Below are positions 51,888 to 61,976 of a stretch of DNA of 64,000 nucleotides, one piece after another (position 1 is the stretch's first letter; each line of letters opens with the position of its first letter). The stretch is from Streptomyces sp. NBC_00483 (lineage in GTDB: Bacteria > Actinomycetota > Actinomycetes > Streptomycetales > Streptomycetaceae), in contig NZ_CP107880.1 in assembly GCF_036013745.1 (NCBI RefSeq), positions 9,362,001 through 9,426,000 on the forward strand, read 5' to 3'. The notes beneath the pieces are model-generated. The model did no database searches and was not told the origin of the DNA. It was given only the letters and a program-made list of their open reading frames with translations. Made by a program: the position numbers and the translations under genes.

Positions 51888-54548
51888 TCACTCCAGGATC
51901 TCGACGTACCCGTCCGCCCCGTGCACACGGATCCGCTGGCCGTCCCGGATCAGCCGGGTGGCACTGTCCACGCCGACGACCGCCGGCAGGCCGTACTCCC
52001 TCGCGATCACCGCGCCGTGCGTCATCAGCCCGCCCACCTCCGTGACAAGCCCCGCGACGGCGACGAACAGCGGCGACCAACTCGGATCCGTGTACGCCGT
52101 GACCAGGATGTCGCCCGCCTCGAGATCGGCCTCCGCCATGTCGAGGACGACGCGCGCCCGCCCCTCCACCGTCCCGGCGGACACCGGCAGACCGATCAGC
52201 GCGCCGTCCGGCACGTCCTCGCGCCGGTACGTTCCGCGGACGGCCTCGCCGTCCGAGGTGAGCACGCGCGGCGGGGTGAGCGACTGGTACGTACGGAAGT
52301 CGTCCCTGCGCTCCTGGATGAGCCGGCCGTCCGCCCGGTTCGTGCGCACGACGTCATGGAGTTCCTGGAACGTCAGGTAGTAGATGTCTTCGGTGTCATC
52401 GAGCACACCGGCCCGCACCAGGCGCCCCGCCTCCTCCAACAGCGCCCGCTTGTAGACGAAGTAGCGGCGGATGATGCCGTACTTGGGGTACTCGCGGTAT
52501 CCGATGAAGGTGCGGACGCGCTCGATCATCCGCCGGGTCTCGTCGGCCTTTGCGTCCCCGTCCGTGTCCCCATCCCCATGCCTGTCTTCGTCCGCAGGCA
52601 GGGCGCGCAGGCGTGCCAGCACGTCCGCTTCCTTCTGGCGTGCCTTCTCAAGCCCCTCCTCGAACCGCCGCGCCGCGGCGCCCGGTTCGAAGTTCCGTAC
52701 GTTGTCGAGGATCACCGGCACGAGTGTGGTGGGGCGTTCGCGCCAGCGCGGCCGCGTGATGTCGATCTCGCCGACGCAGCGCATCCCGTACCGGTCCAGG
52801 TAGGCCTCGATGGCGGCGCGCGCCTCGGGTCCGCCGGTGCGCTTCGTCAGCTCGTCGAGGAAGGTGTCGTCCGCGAGCTGCCCCGTGTCCTGGAGGAAGG
52901 CCAGCACCTCCGGTAGCGGGCGGATCACATCCGCGACGTCGAGCAGGGCGAGGCCCATCTCCGACGTGATGTTGCCGGGGGCGGACAGCGTGAGCGTGTC
53001 AGCGGCGTTCTTCTCGCCGAGCCACTCGTACAGCTTGTCGTTGAGCCACCACGTGGCCTCCATGCCCGCCATGATCGCCTGCATGCTCAGTCGGTCGCCG
53101 AGGGCCCGCTTGTGCTCCTCGAAGGCGTCGAGCAGAAAGTCGAAGAGGGCAGGACCGGTCTTCGTCCGGATGTCGCGCTCCAGGGCGGCGATGGACTCCC
53201 GGCTGCGCTCGATCAGTCCGGTGACGATGGCCGGGTCGGTCTCGATGGGGGCGGGCGGGCCGCCGCCGGCCGGTGGCGTGGCGGGGGCCGGGTCGGGGAG
53301 TGTCGGGACGAAGTCGCCGCGGTCGAGGACGGTTTCGAGGGCGTCCCTGATCAGCGGGTCGCCTCGGCCCACGATGTCGAGGAGGCCCGCGCGGCTCGTG
53401 GGCGCGGCCAGGCGCCGGGTGGCGTCGACGAACAGCCGCCCGCCGGCCTCGTGCATCGGCGCCATCGCCGTGTGCTGCCACACGGAGATGCCCAGCGGCC
53501 TCATCGCGTCGGTCATCATCTGCTGATGGCCGACGGAGAGGTAGACGTGATTGTCCTGGTCATCGCGCTCGGGGACCGGGAACAGCGTCGTGATCGGCCG
53601 ACTCTGCACGATCTGGAACTCGGCGTCGGTGCCGGGATCGGTGTCGACCAGGCACCATTCGATGTCCTGCGGCCGGCCGAAGTGTGCCTCGATACGGCGC
53701 CCGAGCCCGACGAGTCGTACGACCTGCGCATCGGTCAGCGCCGGCTGCTCCTGCCGCCGCGCGTCGACCGTCACTTCCTCCGTGCCACCGCCCGGGACCG
53801 CGTACACGGCACGCTGCTTGGCGGCGATGGTCCGCTCGACGACCTCGCCGTTCCGCACCCGGAAGACATCCGGGTTCACCAGGCCGGAGACCAGGGCCTC
53901 GCCGAGGCCGAAGCCGGCGTCCACGGTGGCCACCTTGCGGTTGCCCGTGACCGGGTCCGCCGTGAACAGGACGCCGGACGATTCCGGGCGGGCCATCCGC
54001 TGCACGACCACGGCCATGTCGACCGTGCGGTGGTCGATGCCGGCCCGCTGACGGTAGGTCACGGCCCGCTCGGAGAACAGCGAGGCCCAGCACCGGCCGA
54101 TGTGCTCCAGGATCGCCCCCGACCCGACGATATTCAGGTACGTGTCCTGCTGGCCTGCGAAGGAGGCCGTCGGCAGGTCCTCGGCCGTCGCGCTGGAGCG
54201 GACGGCGCAGGCGGCACCTTCACCCAGGTCCGCGAGCGCGTGGCCGATCCCGGCCGCGAGGTCCTCCGGAACACCGAGCCCCTCGACGATCCGGCGGAGC
54301 TCCGCGCTGAGCGTACGGATCGCCTCCCGGTCGTCCGGATCCGTGCGCGACAGCTGCTCCAGCCGCTCGTCGATTGTCGGCGCGTCCGCCATCACCCGCC
54401 GGAACGCACGAGTCGTCACGCAGAAACCGGCCGGAACCCGGACACCCTCGATCCGCGCAAGCCCGCCCAGGTGTGCGCCCTTGCCGCCGACGAGCGCGAT
54501 GTCCGTCTCGTCGACCTCCTGAAGCCCCACCACATACTGCTCGCTCAC
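51888..54548 (-). CDS. rph: Rifamycin phosphotransferase (RPH)
   Basis: 886-aa three-domain enzyme that transfers the beta-phosphate of ATP to rifamycin. The ATP-grasp domain (~1-330) starts VGGKGAHLGGLARIEGV with AVRSSATAEDLPTASFAGQQ and IEWCLVDTD. The antibiotic-binding domain (~345-770) has the RPH-specific VGHQQMMTDAMRPLG and FIGYREYPKYGIIRRYFVYK. The C-terminal phospho-His domain has GGLMTHGAVIAREYG with the active His at about 844. It closely follows the recalled Listeria RPH sequence. A D/G-rich insertion sits near residue 660. GTG start 54548 with GGGAGG 8 nt upstream. No rifamycin-associated element was found upstream. Confidence 0.95.
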   Translation of the reverse strand: MSEQYVVGLQEVDETDIALVGGKGAHLGGLARIEGVRVPAGFCVTTRAFRRVMADAPTIDERLEQLSRTDPDDREAIRTLSAELRRIVEGLGVPEDLAAGIGHALADLGEGAACAVRSSATAEDLPTASFAGQQDTYLNIVGSGAILEHIGRCWASLFSERAVTYRQRAGIDHRTVDMAVVVQRMARPESSGVLFTADPVTGNRKVATVDAGFGLGEALVSGLVNPDVFRVRNGEVVERTIAAKQRAVYAVPGGGTEEVTVDARRQEQPALTDAQVVRLVGLGRRIEAHFGRPQDIEWCLVDTDPGTDAEFQIVQSRPITTLFPVPERDDQDNHVYLSVGHQQMMTDAMRPLGISVWQHTAMAPMHEAGGRLFVDATRRLAAPTSRAGLLDIVGRGDPLIRDALETVLDRGDFVPTLPDPAPATPPAGGGPPAPIETDPAIVTGLIERSRESIAALERDIRTKTGPALFDFLLDAFEEHKRALGDRLSMQAIMAGMEATWWLNDKLYEWLGEKNAADTLTLSAPGNITSEMGLALLDVADVIRPLPEVLAFLQDTGQLADDTFLDELTKRTGGPEARAAIEAYLDRYGMRCVGEIDITRPRWRERPTTLVPVILDNVRNFEPGAAARRFEEGLEKARQKEADVLARLRALPADEDRHGDGDTDGDAKADETRRMIERVRTFIGYREYPKYGIIRRYFVYKRALLEEAGRLVRAGVLDDTEDIYYLTFQELHDVVRTNRADGRLIQERRDDFRTYQSLTPPRVLTSDGEAVRGTYRREDVPDGALIGLPVSAGTVEGRARVVLDMAEADLEAGDILVTAYTDPSWSPLFVAVAGLVTEVGGLMTHGAVIAREYGLPAVVGVDSATRLIRDGQRIRVHGADGYVEILE

Positions 54549-54643
54549 TGCGCTGCCTCCCGGGCGGCCATGCCTGATAGTTGATGGCTCACTACGAATC
54601 TATGAATCTACGGATCTGCGGATTGCCGATGGCCGACTACGGA

Positions 54644-55537
54644 TTATGACTCCAACGCCGCTCGCCGCAGATGCTCGGCCAGCGCCTCCGCCGCCGGAGA
54701 CGCGGCGCCGTCCTGCGCACCCCAGGCCAGCAGATGACGCCGATGTGCCCACGAGTCCTGCAACTCGCATACGTCGAGGGGGTGTCGTGGGTCGATCGCG
54801 CGCCGCGGCACGACGGCGAGCCCGGCGCCCGCGGCGGCCAGGGAGACGAGGACGCTCAGGTCGGCGACGGTGGTGCGGTGGCGCACCACCGGGGCGTTCG
54901 GCCCGAGCCGCTTCTCGATCCAGCGGCGCAGCGAGGAGCCGGCGTCGAGGCCGACGAGCGGGTGCTCGGCGACCTCGCTGTACGTCAGTGAGGTCCGCCC
55001 GCCGAGGACCCCTCCCGCCTGGCCGATCACGACGAGGGAGTCGTCGCCCAGGGGTTCCATGCGCAGTCCGCTGTCACCGGCCTCGTCGTCGATGACGACC
55101 CCCAGGTCCGCGTCGCCGTCGGCGAGCCGTCGTATGGTCCGTGGTGTGCGGCTCTCGGACACGGTGACGTCGGTGTCCGGATGGGCGCGCAGGAACGGGA
55201 CCAGGGCGGCCGGTACGAGCCGGTGCATCGCGGATCCGCCGCCCAGCAGGGTGAGTTGGGCGTTCGGGGACCGGGTGTAGCTCGCGACGGCGCTGTCGAG
55301 GCGCGCGGTCCTGTCGAGTACGTCGCGTGCGTGGCGGGACAGCGTCGCTCCCGCGGGCGTGGGCCGTACGCCCCGGCGGCCGCGGATCAACAGCGCCACC
55401 CCGGCGTGGTGTTCCAGCGAGCGCACCCGGGCGCTGGCCGAGGGCAGGCTCAGGTGCATGCGCCGGGCGCCCGCCGTGATCGAGCCCTCCGTGACGATGT
55501 GGAGGAAGAGCCGCAGGTCGTCCAGGTCGTAGCGCAC
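54644..55537 (-). CDS. LysR family transcriptional regulator
   Basis: 297 aa from GTG 55537. The N-terminal helix-turn-helix DLRLFLHIVTEGSITAGARR and SLPSASARVRSLE is followed by a two-lobed effector domain (ADLGVVIDDEAG, EHPLVGLDAGSSLRRW, GAGLAVVPRRAI). An upstream in-frame ATG at 55609 would add a non-conserved tail. Divergent from the TSUP transporter gene, which it probably controls. The convergent rph side is separated by about 95 nt. Confidence 0.9.
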   Translation of the reverse strand: MRYDLDDLRLFLHIVTEGSITAGARRMHLSLPSASARVRSLEHHAGVALLIRGRRGVRPTPAGATLSRHARDVLDRTARLDSAVASYTRSPNAQLTLLGGGSAMHRLVPAALVPFLRAHPDTDVTVSESRTPRTIRRLADGDADLGVVIDDEAGDSGLRMEPLGDDSLVVIGQAGGVLGGRTSLTYSEVAEHPLVGLDAGSSLRRWIEKRLGPNAPVVRHRTTVADLSVLVSLAAAGAGLAVVPRRAIDPRHPLDVCELQDSWAHRRHLLAWGAQDGAASPAAEALAEHLRRAALES

Positions 55538-55647
55538 CGGCCCAGGGTAGGGCACCGCGCAAGGAACAGCCTTAGGGACAGCCTTAGGCAGGGAACGTCG
55601 ATTCCGCATTGTGGCGCCGATCGTCGGCGGGTGATGCTCTGCGGGTG

Positions 55648-56406
55648 ATGGAGCCTTTTCTTGTCCTGTTGGCCGGCGTCGCCGCCGGAGCCCTGAACGC
55701 CGTCGGCGGCGGCGGAACCTTTGTGGCGCTGCCCGCACTCGTCGCGGTCGGACTGCCACCGGTGGTCGCGAACGCGGTGTCGCGCGTCGCGCTTGTGCCC
55801 GGCGCGGTCACCAGCGCGTGGGTCTACCGGCGCGAACTCGCCCCCGTAGGGCCCACGTCCACCAAGGCGCTGACGGCGACCAGCGTGGCGGGCGGCGCCG
55901 TCGGCGCGGGTCTCCTGCTGGTGCTTCCGGCTGCCTCCTTCGAGGCCGCGGTGCCGTGGCTGCTCGCGTTCGCGACGCTGGTCCTGGCCTTCGGACGGCA
56001 CCTTTCGAGTGCGTTGACCCGTGTGCTGGGGCGCCCGGTCGGCATGAGCGGGCGCGCCGCGCTGATCGGACAGTTCTTCCTCGGTGTGTACGGCGGTTAC
56101 TTCGGCGGAGCCGTAGGCATCCTGATGCTGGCGCTGTGGGGCATCGGCTTCGGTCTCGACGCCGCGGCCGGCAACCCGATGCGGGTGACCCAGCTCGCGG
56201 CCATGTACCTCAGCGCGACCGTGCTCTTCCTGCTGGCCTCGGGCGCGCTGTCCGCTCCGCTGCTCCTCACGGCCATGCTGGTCGGCGCGGTGGCGGGCGG
56301 TTTCGCAGGGGCCCACCTGGCGCGCCGCCTCTCTGCCCGGCTGCTGCGGGGCGTCCTGTTGGCGACGGCCGTGACCACGACCGTGCTGTATTTCCTGCGT
56401 GGCTGA
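55648..56406 (+). CDS. TSUP (TauE/SafE) family anion permease
   Basis: 252 aa from ATG 55648, with about eight hydrophobic segments. Typical TSUP motifs are GVAAGALNAVGGGGTFVALPAL near the N-terminus and the repeated GVYGGYFGGAVGILML in the second half, giving the pseudo-symmetry of the family. Members export or import sulfite, sulfonates or similar small anions. It diverges from the LysR gene, a common arrangement for this family. Substrate unknown. Confidence 0.9.
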   Translation: MEPFLVLLAGVAAGALNAVGGGGTFVALPALVAVGLPPVVANAVSRVALVPGAVTSAWVYRRELAPVGPTSTKALTATSVAGGAVGAGLLLVLPAASFEAAVPWLLAFATLVLAFGRHLSSALTRVLGRPVGMSGRAALIGQFFLGVYGGYFGGAVGILMLALWGIGFGLDAAAGNPMRVTQLAAMYLSATVLFLLASGALSAPLLLTAMLVGAVAGGFAGAHLARRLSARLLRGVLLATAVTTTVLYFLRG

Positions 56407-56499
56407 CCACATTTCTTGCGGGGTCGACCAAGCGGGCAGGGGAGCAGCGGGGAGGTGCCTTATGGCGGTCCCGTCCGCGGTTCGATAGAAACGGTAACC

Positions 56500-57396
56500 A
56501 TGGAACCCCGCCCCACCGGATACATCCCCGAGGCGTACGGCGCGGTCACCGTGCTCGTCGGTGCCCGCAACGGCGCCTATCCGGGCGCCAATTCACTGCT
56601 CGTACGCGGTACGAGCGCCTCGCTGGTCGTCGATCCTTCGCTGTCGCTCGTCGATGACGCGCCGCCCGCGGACCTGGTCCTCGTGAGCCACGCCCATGAG
56701 GACCACATCGCCGGCCTCGGAAGCTACGAGGTGCCGGTGCACGTGCACCGCGGCGACCTCGACGCGCTGCGCTCGCGTGCGGCCCTCGTCTCCGCGCTCG
56801 GACTGCCCCCGGACACGGTCGACGCCGTCGACGCGGCGATGCGGGACGAGTTCCACGTGGAGGGCTGCCCGGATGCGCAGGCGTTCAAGGACGGCACCGT
56901 GTTCGACCTGGGAGGGCGGACGGTGACCGTCGTCCACCTGCCCGGGCACACCGCGGGCCACAGCGGATTCCTGGTCGAACCGGACGGCTTCCTGTTCGTC
57001 GCGGACATCGACCTCACCTCTTTCGGTCCGTACTACGGCGACGTGGGCAGCAGCCTCGTCGACTTCGAGGCGTCGATGCGGCGGTGTGCGGAGATCGACG
57101 CCCGCTGGTACGGCACCGCCCACCAGAAGGGTGTGGTCGAGGGAGCGGCCGAGTTCCGCCGCCGGCTCGACGCCTACGCCGGCGTGGTGGAGAAGCGGGA
57201 CGCCGAACTTCTTGCCTTCCTGAGCGAACCGCACACACCGGACGAGATCGCCGACCACCGGCTGGTGTACCGGCCGCATGTCGAAGGGGCGCACATCCGG
57301 CCCGTGGAACTGCGCACGGCGCGGCGGCACTTGGACCATCTGATGGGGCAGGGGCGGGTCGAAGAAGTGGAGGCCGGGCGCTTCCGCGCCGCGTAG
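56500..57396 (+). CDS. MBL-fold metallo-hydrolase
   Basis: 298 aa from ATG 56500. The metallo-beta-lactamase motif LVSHAHEDHIAGL (HxHxDH), the next ligand in HLPGHTAGHSGFL, the Asp in VADIDLT and the His in YGTAHQKG are all present. A C-terminal helical/winged part (HTPDEIADHRLVY, GRVEEVEAGRF) resembles the LACTB2-like subgroup. Hydrolyses a thioester, phosphoester or lactone; substrate unknown. It starts 94 nt after the TSUP gene. Confidence 0.9.
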   Translation: MEPRPTGYIPEAYGAVTVLVGARNGAYPGANSLLVRGTSASLVVDPSLSLVDDAPPADLVLVSHAHEDHIAGLGSYEVPVHVHRGDLDALRSRAALVSALGLPPDTVDAVDAAMRDEFHVEGCPDAQAFKDGTVFDLGGRTVTVVHLPGHTAGHSGFLVEPDGFLFVADIDLTSFGPYYGDVGSSLVDFEASMRRCAEIDARWYGTAHQKGVVEGAAEFRRRLDAYAGVVEKRDAELLAFLSEPHTPDEIADHRLVYRPHVEGAHIRPVELRTARRHLDHLMGQGRVEEVEAGRFRAA

Positions 57397-57438
57397 GGAC
57401 ACGGTACGGAGGGGAATTCCCGGCCGGCGCCCACGAAC

Positions 57439-57885
57439 TCAGACCAGCGCCGTGACCAGCACGGCGAACGCGGCGACGATGACGGCGACGCGGACGTAGT
57501 GGTAGCGGTCCCAGCGGCTCATCTGCTGCTTCCAGTCCGCGGGCCGGTTCTCGGCGGTCCACGTCTTGCCCTGGTTGTTGATCGGGACGAGCAGCAGGAG
57601 CGACATGACGATGCTGACGACGAGCAGTGCGCCGGCTGTGATGAGCAGGCCCGTGCCACCGTCGCCCCACGCGGCGACGGCCCAGATCGCGATGAGGACG
57701 AGCGATCCGAAGTACCAGAACGGCATCAGGGCGCCGAGCATCCGGCCCCCGTGCGAGCGGGCCTGCTGGTTGGCGTCGTCGGGGAGGCCGCTGAAGATCG
57801 GATTCATGACGAAGGCGACGGAGAACTCCACCCCCACCATCACGCCGAGAACCACGGTGGTGAAGACCTCAAGTGCGTCGAGCAT
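57439..57885 (-). CDS. DUF1772 family membrane protein
   Basis: 148 aa with about four hydrophobic helices (LEVFTTVVLGVMVGVEFSVAFV, FWYFGSLVLIAIWAV, LLITAGALLVVSIVMSLLLL, VRVAVIVAAFAVLVTAL). DUF1772 contains anthrone oxygenase-like small membrane proteins, and NPIFSGLPDD and INNQGKTWTAENRPADWKQ are family-type loops. GGAGGGG lies 5 nt upstream of ATG 57885. Divergent from a TetR gene with a perfect operator dyad between them, so the protein is probably induced by a small molecule. Confidence 0.85.
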   Translation of the reverse strand: MLDALEVFTTVVLGVMVGVEFSVAFVMNPIFSGLPDDANQQARSHGGRMLGALMPFWYFGSLVLIAIWAVAAWGDGGTGLLITAGALLVVSIVMSLLLLVPINNQGKTWTAENRPADWKQQMSRWDRYHYVRVAVIVAAFAVLVTALV

Positions 57886-57903
57886 GGTGACCCCTCCTGA
57901 GCT

Positions 57904-57920
57904 ATCTAGCGGCGCTAGAT
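57904..57920. promoter_or_regulatory. TetR operator, perfect dyad
   Basis: ATCTAGCG-G-CGCTAGAT is a perfect 17-bp palindrome 18 nt upstream of the DUF1772 start. Confidence 0.7.
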
Positions 57921-57955
57921 GATGGGGCAACGCTAGCCCTACTGCCGCTCGATTG

Positions 57956-57971
57956 TCTAGCGATGCTAGGA
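57956..57971. promoter_or_regulatory. TetR operator, second copy
   Basis: TCTAGCGATGCTAGGA is a weaker copy of the dyad at 57904-57920. It lies 7 nt upstream of the TetR ATG and would give autoregulation. Confidence 0.6.
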
Positions 57972-57978
57972 TCTGCTC

Positions 57979-58557
57979 ATGTCGGTACAGGAACGCAAGG
58001 AGCGCGAACGCGCGAGCCGCGAGCGCCTCATCGTGGCGACGGCCCGCGAACTCGCCGAGCAGCAGGGCTGGGACGCGGTCACGACCCGCAAGTTGGCCGA
58101 GCGCATCGAGTACAGCCAGCCCGTCCTCTACAGCCACTTCCGGGGCAAGCGCGAGATCATCGGCGCCGTGGCCCTCGACGGTGCCGGCGAGCTGGCCACG
58201 GCGCTGCGCGCCGCGACCGCCGCGGTGGAGGGGTCGCGTGCCCGGGTCACCGCCCTCGCCCGCGCCTATCTCGACTTCGCCGAGAAGAACCCCGCGGTCT
58301 ACGACGCCGTGTTCCGGCTCGACGGGGGCCTGGCGTTCGCGCGCGAGGACACCCCGGAACCGCTGAAGGAGGGCTTCGCCGCGCTGATGGAGACGCTCGG
58401 TGAGGTCGCGGGGGACGGGGTCCACCCGGGGCTTTTCACCGAGGTGTTCTGGGCCTCCCTGCACGGCCTCGCGACCCTGTCGAGGGCGGGCCGGCTGCCG
58501 CCGGAGTACGTCGAGCAGCGGCTGGAGCTGCTGGTGGATCGGCTGCCCGTGGTGTGA
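57979..58557 (+). CDS. TetR family regulator
   Basis: 192 aa. The helix-turn-helix spans residues ~12-60 (RERLIVATARELAEQQG, TTRKLAERIEYSQPVLYSHF), and the C-terminal domain reads AYLDFAEKNPAVYDAVFRLD... FTEVFWASLHGLATLSRAG, as in TetR_C_13-like domains. Divergent from the DUF1772 gene with CTAGCG dyads before both genes. Likely a local repressor of itself and the membrane protein. Confidence 0.92.
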   Translation: MSVQERKERERASRERLIVATARELAEQQGWDAVTTRKLAERIEYSQPVLYSHFRGKREIIGAVALDGAGELATALRAATAAVEGSRARVTALARAYLDFAEKNPAVYDAVFRLDGGLAFAREDTPEPLKEGFAALMETLGEVAGDGVHPGLFTEVFWASLHGLATLSRAGRLPPEYVEQRLELLVDRLPVV

Positions 58558-58889
58558 GGCACCCGGGCAGCGGATTCACTTGAGGACGGCCTCACTTGAG
58601 GAGTGCAGGACGACGCGGCCGGTCGGCCGGTCCACCCTGACAGCTTGCCGAACAACGTGCCCACGGTGTGAAGGCGGCCGGGGAGTCCGGTGCAGTTCGT
58701 CAACCCGGTGCCGAGCGGCGGAACATGGCGGATCGTGGCTCGTTACGTCCATTGAGACCGGCTGCGGTACCTGTCGCCTGATGAGCGTACGGGGGAGTGC
58801 ACACCCCGCGGCCGGCCTCTTCCCCTCCGGTCGGCCCCGCTTCCTCGAACCAGCGGGGCCGGCCGCTCCCTTCGCGCCCGCGTGCGACG
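58558..58889. other. Intergenic region between TetR and methyltransferase genes
   Basis: 332 nt with no convincing gene. It has a short direct repeat TCACTTGAGGA (58576-58604), then a region with weak minus-strand coding character (RVDRPTGRVVLHSSSEAVLK), possibly the end of a lost gene, and a strong hairpin at 58828-58865. Confidence 0.4.
58828..58865. terminator. Hairpin between convergent TetR and methyltransferase genes
   Basis: A 14-bp stem (core GGCCCCGCT/AGCGGGGCC, one G-U pair outside) closes a 10-nt loop, 24 nt past the methyltransferase stop. Confidence 0.65.
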
Positions 58890-59699
58890 TCAGGCCCGAC
58901 CGTGTGCCAGCAACGCCGTGTGCGGCAGGTGCAGTACGCCGCCCGGTCCGGCGAACTCGGCGGCCAGCGTCTCGAATCGGCCCCTGATCTCGGCGACGAC
59001 CGCCGGGCTCTGGCTCGTCACCACCTGGCCGATGGTGGCCACCCCGGCGGCCGGTCCGCTCCACCACTCCTCGACCGTGGTGCGGTGGTCCCAGTCCAAG
59101 GTGTCGCACACGACATCCGCCAGGCCCGCCTCGCCCAGCAGCGCGGCGAAGCCCTGCCGGGTACGGGCGAAGTCGTCGTCGGGGGCGAGGGCCGGCAGGT
59201 GATCCGGACGGGTGGCGCCCGCCGCCCGGACGGCGCGGCCCAGCAGGGACTGGCCGGCGGCCGCGGGGACCGGCCAGATGGTGACGGCCATCCGGCCGCC
59301 GGGACGTGTCACCCTTCGGAGCTCTGCCAGGGCCGCGCGCGGCCGGCCCACGTGGTTGAGGACGAAGTTGCCGACCACGGAGTCGAATGCGGCGTCGGCG
59401 AAGGGGAGTTGGGGCAGGGCGGCGAGGCGTACGTCCGCTGCCGGTGCCGCCGCCGCGGCGCGGGCGACCATGCCCGGTTCGGCGTCCACCGCCGATACCT
59501 TCGCGCCACGCTCACAGGCGCGTACGGCGGCGGTACCAGGGCCCGTTCCGGCATCCAGGACCCGCATGCCGTCCTCGACTCCCGCGGCGTCGAGGAGTTC
59601 GGGAACGGGATGTGCGCAGAGCTTCGCGAAGCTCGCCGCGTAGGCGTCGGCGCGCCCCGCCCAGGTCTGTCGCTCGGATGTGTCGAACGGTGTGTGCAC
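58890..59699 (-). CDS. Class I SAM-dependent methyltransferase
   Basis: 269 aa. SAM-binding motif I VLDAGTGPGTAAVRACERG (residues ~47-62), the acidic end of strand 2 in VSAVDAEPGM, motif II-like PFADAAFDSVVGNFVLNHV and post-motif VTRPGGRMAVTIWPVP. Methylates an unidentified small molecule. The gene is followed by a hairpin and preceded by a small membrane-protein gene 12 nt away, so the two may be co-transcribed. Confidence 0.9.
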   Translation of the reverse strand: MHTPFDTSERQTWAGRADAYAASFAKLCAHPVPELLDAAGVEDGMRVLDAGTGPGTAAVRACERGAKVSAVDAEPGMVARAAAAAPAADVRLAALPQLPFADAAFDSVVGNFVLNHVGRPRAALAELRRVTRPGGRMAVTIWPVPAAAGQSLLGRAVRAAGATRPDHLPALAPDDDFARTRQGFAALLGEAGLADVVCDTLDWDHRTTVEEWWSGPAAGVATIGQVVTSQSPAVVAEIRGRFETLAAEFAGPGGVLHLPHTALLAHGRA

Positions 59700-59711
59700 G
59701 ACGCGTTCCCT

Positions 59712-60161
59712 TCAGCGGGTCAACGGATCGTCGCCCAGCGTGGTCCGCGGGGTTGGAGCCGGGGTGATCGTGCGGTACGCGGCGCGGGCGTGGGTCACGC
59801 GGGCCCACAGGGTGCCGACGAGGGTGGCGGTCAGGAGGCAGGTCAGCCAGAGCGTGTCGCGGTGGCCGATCCAGTTGAGGGTGCCCGCGGGCGGTATCGC
59901 GAAGCCGTTGAGGAACAGCCAGCACAGCACGGCGGTGCCGGGCGCCGCGGTGAATCTGGCGCAGAAGCCGAGGCCCGCGGCGAGCAGGGCGAGCGCGGTG
60001 AGCGCGAGCCACGGGCGGCCCGGTCCGAGGAACGTGTTGATGAGCGCCACGAGCAGCAGAGCGGTGCCGCCGGTCACCGCCCACACCAGCGGCGTGGCGA
60101 CGGGCCGGGGGACGGGACGCGGTCCGGTGCTCTGGATGGACACCCACTTGATCACGCGCAC
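59712..60161 (-). CDS. Small integral membrane protein
   Basis: About 149 aa from GTG 60161 (GGAAGG upstream; 60155 GTG and 60209 ATG are alternatives). Four hydrophobic segments are visible (PLVWAVTGGTALLLVALINTFL, WLALTALALLAAGLGFCARF, AVLCWLFLNGFAI, LWLTCLLTATLVGTLWA) and the ends are hydrophilic. The arrangement resembles small Streptomyces proteins with a DUF4118-like four-helix sensor domain but without a kinase. No function is assigned. Stop lies 12 nt from the methyltransferase start. Confidence 0.6.
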   Translation of the reverse strand: MRVIKWVSIQSTGPRPVPRPVATPLVWAVTGGTALLLVALINTFLGPGRPWLALTALALLAAGLGFCARFTAAPGTAVLCWLFLNGFAIPPAGTLNWIGHRDTLWLTCLLTATLVGTLWARVTHARAAYRTITPAPTPRTTLGDDPLTR

Positions 60162-60337
60162 GCTTCCTTCCGGCCGGGTTCGGACGCCAGGGTTCGTATT
60201 CTCTCCCACCGCTCCGCGCGGCCGGAAGTCCCGTCCCGGATGATCGGAATGGTGCGTTCCGTGCTATTTATGCAGGTCGGTTGTGCGTATGTGTCGGCCC
60301 TTGCCGTCCGGAATTCGGATGGCCACTGGTCAAGGGG

Positions 60338-61819
<1,482 letters not shown>

Positions 61820-61844
61820 CCCCGAGCGGCAGTGAGTTGTAGAG

Positions 61845-61870
61845 GGTGGGGCGGCGCGCGCCGCCCCACC
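61845..61870 (+). terminator. Terminator of gdhA
   Basis: GTGGGGCGGCGC and GCGCCGCCCCAC form a perfect 24-bp palindrome (26 bp with flanking G-C), followed by TTCCTTTCCT. It lies 25 nt past the gdhA stop. Confidence 0.85.
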
Positions 61871-61976
61871 TTCCTTTCCTGCATGGCCAGTTGGTCCGGC
61901 ACGGCGGTGGCGGACCGGATGCCTCCGGCCTAGCGTGAAGTGCTCCGCCCCGGAACACACGCCAGGGAGGCACCGC

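Noticed and set aside
54549..54650. Search for a rifamycin-associated element upstream of rph
   Set aside because: No inverted repeat of the GGGGCTTG type was seen, so no feature was called.
58576..58703. Possible minus-strand gene in the TetR-methyltransferase gap
   Set aside because: A short stretch looks coding but has no start, ribosome site or recognisable domain, so it is noted only as intergenic content.
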